From contig NZ_FNQR01000013.1 of assembly GCF_900107755.1 (NCBI RefSeq), positions 1-64,000 on the forward strand: a stretch of 64,000 nt of DNA. Direction: 5' to 3'. Source of the stretch: Thalassobacillus cyri. Lineage in GTDB: Bacteria > Bacillota > Bacilli > Bacillales > Halobacillaceae. This document shows, one piece after another, positions 59,200 through 64,000 of this stretch (within the stretch, counting starts at the first letter, position 1; the number at the start of each line of letters is the position of its first letter). The position numbers and the translations under genes are program-made. Below the pieces are notes generated by a model. It saw only the letters and a program-made list of their open reading frames with translations. It had not been told where the DNA came from and searched no databases.

Positions 59200-60456
59200 T
59201 CATAGGAAAAGGCGCTGGATATCATTCCAGGTAACCACTAGCATCAACAGCATAAGTAATGCGAAGCCAATGAAATGGACGACACCTTCTTTTTGTGGAT
59301 CGATCGGCTTGCCTCTAACTGCCTCAATTGCTACGAACAATAGCCGTCCTCCATCTAGTGCAGGTAATGGCAGGAGATTGACAATCCCGAGGTTGATACT
59401 CAAAATCGCTGACCACATCAAATAGTTGATGAATCCTGTCTGAACCACTTTATCTGTAGCATCATAGATACCAACTGGACCGGAAAGCATATCTAAGGAA
59501 AACTGACCTGTCACCAGCTTCCCTAAATTGACCAGGATAAGCTTTGTCCAGTCATAAGTTTGGGTAAAGCCAAATTGGATCGTTTTTACAAATGAATCAT
59601 CAAATGCACGTTCCACTCCGATTTGACCAATTTTCACATCCTGTTGTTCAATCGAAGCAGGTGTTATAGAAAGCTCCTGTTCCTGTCCGTTTCTCATGAC
59701 TGTAAAGTCTAATTCCTCATCCGGGTGATTGCGGACAATTTCCGTAAACTCTTCCCAGGTAGTTACTTGCTGACCATCGATTTCGATAATTTCATCCCCG
59801 GTCTGGAGGCCGGACTGTTCAGCTGGGGTATCGTCGACAACGTTCCCTATTTGGGCTTCATCAACTGGAACACCCTGAATGAATCCTAGAATGAAAAAGA
59901 CGATGATAGCCAATACAAAGTTCATCATTGGACCTGCAAACAGCTGCATTGCTCGCTGCCCTATCGACTTAGAAGCGAACTGGCGATTATACGGAGCAAT
60001 TTGCGTTTCTTTCTCATCCATAACGAAGTAGGCTTTAGGATCTACTTCAAAAACCAGCTTCTCATCTTCGTCTAGTTCATAACCTTCTATGAGAAGACGA
60101 TGATCAAGGTCAGCTCTTTCAACTTCGATCACTCGTGCATTAGGGTGTTTGGACTTGTTATTGACAATGATTTTGTTCACCTTGCCTTGATCATTGAATT
60201 CCAATCCGACATGGTGTCCAGCTTTCAATTCAATTATTTCCGGGTCTTCCCCGGCCACTCTGACATATCCCCCAACAGGAAGCAGGCGGATTGTGTAAAG
60301 TGTTTCATTCTTTGTGAAGGCAAAGATTTTCGGACCAAAACCGATCGCGAATTCTCTTGCAAGCATCCCTGCCCTCTTGGCAAAGATCAGATGCCCCCAC
60401 TCATGTACAAATACTAAAACACCGAACATGAGTATAAAAGCAATAACAGTCGTCAA
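59200..60456 (-). CDS. rasP: Site-2 zinc metalloprotease RasP
   Basis: An intramembrane protease that completes cleavage of the anti-sigma factor RsiW, FtsL and other targets (418 aa). It has the zinc motif HEWGH (18-22) in the first membrane helix, a PDZ domain at mid-protein (SGLQTGDEIIEIDGQ) and the second active-site motif LPALDGGRLLF. Start: TTG at 60456 (MTTVIAF) with GGAAGG seven bases upstream; the GTG three codons earlier abuts the binding site. Confidence 0.96.
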   Translation of the reverse strand: MTTVIAFILMFGVLVFVHEWGHLIFAKRAGMLAREFAIGFGPKIFAFTKNETLYTIRLLPVGGYVRVAGEDPEIIELKAGHHVGLEFNDQGKVNKIIVNNKSKHPNARVIEVERADLDHRLLIEGYELDEDEKLVFEVDPKAYFVMDEKETQIAPYNRQFASKSIGQRAMQLFAGPMMNFVLAIIVFFILGFIQGVPVDEAQIGNVVDDTPAEQSGLQTGDEIIEIDGQQVTTWEEFTEIVRNHPDEELDFTVMRNGQEQELSITPASIEQQDVKIGQIGVERAFDDSFVKTIQFGFTQTYDWTKLILVNLGKLVTGQFSLDMLSGPVGIYDATDKVVQTGFINYLMWSAILSINLGIVNLLPLPALDGGRLLFVAIEAVRGKPIDPQKEGVVHFIGFALLMLLMLVVTWNDIQRLFL

Positions 60457-60471
60457 AAGAAGCACCTTCCT

Positions 60472-61617
60472 TTATTTTAAATACGAGCGTACCTGCTGCC
60501 GGGTTTCCTGATCGATAGTGAGGATTGTATCTAAATCAGGTTTTCGGATCGTTTGATGACGCTCTAAAGCTTGTTCAATCAATGTTTCTATGTCTAAAAA
60601 TGATATTTCCCCTTTTAGGAATAATTCGACAGCTTGTTCATTAGCGGCGTTAAGTACAGTGGTCATGGAACCACCTTCCTTTCCTGCCTGATATGCTAAT
60701 TTCAAGCAGCGGAACCGTTCATAATCCATCGGCTGAAAATGCAAAGTGGCAATTTCTTCTAAGTTTAACCGTTTTGTCATCGATAAATCAAGCCGGTCCG
60801 GATAAGTGAGGGCATACTGAATCGGTACCTTCATGTCAGGAGTCCCTAACTGGGCGATGACACTTTTGTCCTTATATTCCACCATGGAATGTATGACACT
60901 CTCTCTATGAAGTATAACATCTATTTGCTCATAAGGGATATCAAATAGCCAGTGCGCCTCAATCACTTCCAGGCCCTTATTCATCATCGAGGCAGAATCT
61001 ATCGTAATTTTAGCACCCATACTCCAATTGGGATGGTTCAAAGCATCATCGACAGTGACACCTACAAGGTCCTCCCTGGTTTTGTCGCGGAAACTTCCGC
61101 CGGATGCTGTAAGAATCAGTCGTTCTACCGATTCATTTTTCTCTCCATTCAAACTTTGAAAAATAGCGGAATGTTCACTGTCTACCGGCAATAAGTCTAC
61201 CTGGTATTTTCTCGCTGCTTCCATGACAAGATGCCCTGCTGTAACAAGAGTTTCTTTATTAGCGATGGCAATCAGTTTACGCGCTTCAATTGCTGCCATT
61301 GTTGCTGGCAGTCCTACACTCCCCATCACTGCATTGACCAGGACATCGACTTTTTCCGCCGTACTGGCAGCAATCATTCCCCCTGTGCCTTGCAATACCC
61401 TAATAGTCGGAAACTCGCCTTCTACCTGTTGCTTGACTGTGTGATCTTGTACCACCACTACTTCTGGTTCAAATTCTTTTATCAAGGGGAATGCTTTTTC
61501 GATATTTTTCCCAAAGGCAAGCGCATAGACGGAAAAATGATCGGGATGCAGACGAATGACATCAAGCGTCTGGATACCAATCGAACCGGTGGCTCCCAGG
61601 AGTGTTATTTGCTTCAT
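60472..61617 (-). CDS. dxr: 1-deoxy-D-xylulose 5-phosphate reductoisomerase
   Basis: Second enzyme of the MEP isoprenoid pathway, NADPH dependent (381 aa). It has [17 protein letters not shown] at the N-terminus, [10 protein letters not shown], and the metal-binding [13 protein letters not shown]. Start: ATG at 61617 after GGGAGAG. It sits with uppS, which uses the pathway product. Confidence 0.97.
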   Translation of the reverse strand: MKQITLLGATGSIGIQTLDVIRLHPDHFSVYALAFGKNIEKAFPLIKEFEPEVVVVQDHTVKQQVEGEFPTIRVLQGTGGMIAASTAEKVDVLVNAVMGSVGLPATMAAIEARKLIAIANKETLVTAGHLVMEAARKYQVDLLPVDSEHSAIFQSLNGEKNESVERLILTASGGSFRDKTREDLVGVTVDDALNHPNWSMGAKITIDSASMMNKGLEVIEAHWLFDIPYEQIDVILHRESVIHSMVEYKDKSVIAQLGTPDMKVPIQYALTYPDRLDLSMTKRLNLEEIATLHFQPMDYERFRCLKLAYQAGKEGGSMTTVLNAANEQAVELFLKGEISFLDIETLIEQALERHQTIRKPDLDTILTIDQETRQQVRSYLK

Positions 61618-61647
61618 AAGATAAATCTCTCCCACTTCTATTGAATG

Positions 61648-62439
61648 CTATGAAATGAAATTTATGAAATGTAATACCGGTAAAATAAAAATCAAGCTGT
61701 CAAACCGGTCAAGTACACCGCCATGACCAGGAAGGATATTTCCAGAGTCCTTTACAGCGTAATGCCGTTTAAATGCAGATTCGACGAGATCGCCGATTTG
61801 ACCGAAAAAAGATACAACAATCGTAACGATCACTACGATGATTGTTGAAGAGTGCACTGGATAGAAGATCTGGAAGACGAGCGCCACGATACATGCCAGG
61901 ACAATACCACCTACGGCCCCTTCGACCGTCTTTTTAGGACTGATTTTCGGCCAGAGCTTATGCTTGCCGAATGCCCGTCCAAACAAATAGGCCCCTGTAT
62001 CCGTTGCCCAAATGACAAACAGCGCATAAAAAACGAAATGCAATCCGCTCTCGCGCGTCTCAATCAAATAATGAAAGCCCATCCCTACATAAATGGCGGA
62101 AATTAATAAAAAACCCGCATCATCAAAAGTAAAACGGTTTTTCACCAGCACGGTATAGCTTAGCAGGATCAATACTGCCAGCAATGTCAATTCAGACTTG
62201 GTGACTTCCACCTCTTCCACTCCGAAGACTTCTCCAAACGGAAACATTAGCGCCCATAACAAAAGAAGGGTAATAATCGAAGGAAAAGAATAACGGGATA
62301 TCTTTTTCATTCGTATCAATTCAAAAATTCCTATACTGGCAATCAGGTAAACGAATATTTTAAAAGGCCATTCCCCCAGTACTATCAAGGGAAGGAAGAT
62401 AAGCGCTCCCACAATTGCTGTAATGGTTCTTTGTTTCAT
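61648..62439 (-). CDS. cdsA: Phosphatidate cytidylyltransferase
   Basis: A polytopic membrane enzyme making CDP-diacylglycerol (263 aa). The family signature GHGGVLDRFDSL lies near the C-terminus after about eight hydrophobic segments. Start: ATG with AAGGTG upstream, 14 bp after uppS. It feeds PgsA, encoded at 19872-20450. Confidence 0.96.
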   Translation of the reverse strand: MKQRTITAIVGALIFLPLIVLGEWPFKIFVYLIASIGIFELIRMKKISRYSFPSIITLLLLWALMFPFGEVFGVEEVEVTKSELTLLAVLILLSYTVLVKNRFTFDDAGFLLISAIYVGMGFHYLIETRESGLHFVFYALFVIWATDTGAYLFGRAFGKHKLWPKISPKKTVEGAVGGIVLACIVALVFQIFYPVHSSTIIVVIVTIVVSFFGQIGDLVESAFKRHYAVKDSGNILPGHGGVLDRFDSLIFILPVLHFINFIS

Positions 62440-62453
62440 GCTACTTCAACACC

Positions 62454-63221
62454 TTATACTCCGCCGTAACGACGTTTTCTGTTTTGATAATCGTACAGCG
62501 CTTTTTCAAAGTATGCTTCGTTAAAATCCGGCCAGTATACATCGGTGAACCAAAATTCACTATAGGCCAGCTGCCAGAGCAGGAAGTTGCTCAGACGCTG
62601 TTCCCCGCTTGTACGTATCAATAAATCTGGTTCTTTTAAATCGGCTGTATACAAATGCCTGGAAATACAGCCTTCATCTATTTCATCCACATCCAGATTC
62701 CCTTGTTTCACTTCATCAGCTACTACCTTGACAGCTTCTACCATTTCGTACCGGCTGCCGTAATTCAAAGCAAAATTTAATATAAGTCCAGTATTGTTTT
62801 TGGTACGGTCCTTCGCCTCTTGGACGGCCGTTTTTGTATGTTCAGGTAATCTCTCGAAATCACCGATTGTTTCGACGCGTACGTTCTTTTCAATCAGTTC
62901 CGGGAGATATGTATTTAAAAACTCCATGGGTAATTTCATCAGGAATTCCACTTCAGTTTTCGGGCGCTTCCAATTTTCCGTGGAGAAAGCATAAAGAGTC
63001 AGCACATCAATTCCCAGGTTCGAGGCATGCCTGACAACCTTTTTGACGACATTCATGCCTTCTTTGTGCCCTGCGATTCTAGGCAGTCCTTTATTTTTTG
63101 CCCATCTTCCATTTCCATCCATGATAATAGCGACATGACGTGGCAATTGCTTATAATCTAACCCAGGAGTTTGGGGTTCAGGTTTTGATTTTGATTTAGT
63201 AAATGGAAATTTGATTGGCAT
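62454..63221 (-). CDS. uppS: Undecaprenyl diphosphate synthase
   Basis: A cis-prenyltransferase making the C55 lipid carrier for cell-wall synthesis (255 aa). It has MDGNGRWAKNKG, AFSTENWKRP, and the C-terminal signature DLLIRTSGEQRLSNFLLWQ. Start: ATG at 63221 (MPIKFPFTK) with GGAGG eight bases upstream. First gene of the uppS-cdsA-dxr-rasP unit. Confidence 0.97.
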   Translation of the reverse strand: MPIKFPFTKSKSKPEPQTPGLDYKQLPRHVAIIMDGNGRWAKNKGLPRIAGHKEGMNVVKKVVRHASNLGIDVLTLYAFSTENWKRPKTEVEFLMKLPMEFLNTYLPELIEKNVRVETIGDFERLPEHTKTAVQEAKDRTKNNTGLILNFALNYGSRYEMVEAVKVVADEVKQGNLDVDEIDEGCISRHLYTADLKEPDLLIRTSGEQRLSNFLLWQLAYSEFWFTDVYWPDFNEAYFEKALYDYQNRKRRYGGV

Positions 63222-63256
63222 TTCGACATCCTCCAATAAGGATACTTATCTTATTT

Positions 63257-63262
63257 ATTATA
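63257..63262 (-). promoter_or_regulatory. -10 element upstream of uppS
   Basis: Minus-strand TATAGTATAAT, about 36 bp before the uppS start and after the frr terminator. The -35 is weak, so this is a moderate promoter call. Confidence 0.5.
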
Positions 63263-63340
63263 CTATAATCCTACACCATGAGTATAATGACATAAAGCAA
63301 AACACGAAAAGATTCGATTACTTTTTCTTAATAATAACGG

Positions 63341-63376
63341 CAAAATAGAAAGCCGCGCCAGTTGCAGCGCGGCTTT
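63341..63376 (-). terminator. Terminator after frr
   Basis: Perfect 10-bp stem AAAGCCGCGC / GCGCGGCTTT (63349-63376), with CTATTTT on the minus strand and a T-run on the plus strand as well. It sits 80 bp after the frr stop; the intervening bases hold nothing recognisable. Confidence 0.85.
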
Positions 63377-63459
63377 TTTACTTTAAAGTACTATTAAAAG
63401 GAAACAGTTCATTCCGCGTCCAATTGGTACGTCACTGAAAGGGACGCTTGCGCTTGTGT

Positions 63460-64000
63460 TTAAACTTCCATGATTTCTGCTTCTTTGTTTTTGGAAAGCT
63501 CATCGACTTTCGCAACATGATTATCCGTTGCTTTTTGCACATCGTCCTGGAATCCACGTAATTCATCTTCTGTAAGTTCTCCGTCCTTTTCAAGCTTTTT
63601 CAATTTGTCATTGCTCTCACGACGGATGTTACGGATTTGTACTTTTGCTTCTTCCGCATACTTCCCTACTACTTTTACAAGATCTTTACGACGCTCTTCT
63701 GTTAAAGCGGGGATATTGATACGGATGATGTTTCCATCACTTGAAGGAGATAAGCCAAGATCGGCTTTCTGAATTCCTTTTTCAATATCCGCAATCGCAG
63801 ACTTATCATAAGGTGTGATGACCAGCAATCTCGCTTCTGGTGCAGAAACTTGAGCCAGTTGGTTCAAAGGGGTAGAAGCGCCATAGTAGTCAACATGGAC
63901 ACTATCTAATAGGTTAGGGTTCGCGCGACCCGCACGTACTGTCGCCAACTGACGGGAATAGGCTTGCACAGCTTGTTCCATTTTCGTATTCGTTTCTTTG
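63460..64000 (-). CDS. frr: Ribosome recycling factor (5' end cut by window edge)
   Basis: Frr, with EF-G, splits post-termination ribosomes. The visible part contains [37 protein letters not shown] and [17 protein letters not shown], and ends KEAEIMEV. The reading frame stays open to position 64000 (KETNTKMEQ...). The Met at 63981 aligns inside the protein, not at its start, so about six N-terminal residues lie beyond the window. Confidence 0.96.
   Translation of the reverse strand, partial: KETNTKMEQAVQAYSRQLATVRAGRANPNLLDSVHVDYYGASTPLNQLAQVSAPEARLLVITPYDKSAIADIEKGIQKADLGLSPSSDGNIIRINIPALTEERRKDLVKVVGKYAEEAKVQIRNIRRESNDKLKKLEKDGELTEDELRGFQDDVQKATDNHVAKVDELSKNKEAEIMEV

Overview
This window is a gene-dense chromosomal segment from an endospore-forming member of the Bacillaceae. 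The spore genes (cotE, spoVS, spoIIIE, spoVFA/B, ymxH, ylxY), the Bacillus-type polC, and the gene order frr-uppS-cdsA-dxr-rasP-proS-polC-rimP-nusA-infB-...-recA-rny-...-cotE-mutS-mutL all point there. Protein sequences and the intergenic repeat family suggest the Halobacillus/Virgibacillus/Oceanobacillus side of the family, but the genus is inferred, not shown. Every supported gene lies on the minus strand, so transcription runs from the high coordinates to the low ones. I see no tRNA, rRNA, CRISPR array, prophage, transposase or toxin/defence system.

Reading with transcription: (1) 64000-57377, end of frr (cut by the window edge), isoprenoid and phospholipid genes uppS, cdsA, dxr, the intramembrane protease rasP and proS. 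(2) 57222-52927, polC with its own terminator. (3) 52620-42882, the nusA-infB operon (rimP, nusA, ylxR, ylxQ, infB, ylxP, rbfA, truB, ribF), then rpsO and pnp. (4) 42773-41573, the sporulation-associated pair ylxY-ymxH. (5) 41572-40755, about 800 bp without a gene, holding two head-to-head copies of a large structured repeat and an isolated terminator. (6) 40754-35969, the dipicolinate/diaminopimelate cluster spoVFA-spoVFB-asd-dapG-dapA behind a good sigma-K promoter. (7) 35677-32274, tepA-ylzJ-spoIIIE. (8) 32017-26346, a GntR/UTRA regulator and the purine-nucleoside ABC importer nupNOPQ. (9) 26188-17418, ymfF-ymfH-ymfI-ymfJ-ymfK-rodZ-pgsA-cinA-recA, with a LexA box before recA. (10) 17098-14273, rny-ymdB-spoVS. 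(11) 14176-7828, an M19 dipeptidase, the 2-oxoacid:ferredoxin oxidoreductase korAB and the threonine-degrading pair tdh-kbl. (12) 7680-327, miaB-ricA-cotE-mutS-mutL. (13) 326-1, another copy of the structured repeat.

Most genes are ordinary housekeeping or sporulation genes. The least explained content is the three-copy intergenic element (1-193, 40946-41205, 41304-41500). It has nested stems whose paired bases change together between copies, and one copy carries a 60-nt insertion and is followed by its own terminator. Compared with the Bacillus subtilis order as I remember it, pbpX (recA-rny), mlpA (ylxY-ymxH) and rnjB (dapA-tepA) are absent from their usual places, while nupNOPQ, korAB and the dipeptidase are extra. 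Starts given here were moved inward from the longest open frame whenever a clear Shine-Dalgarno sequence and family alignment supported it.
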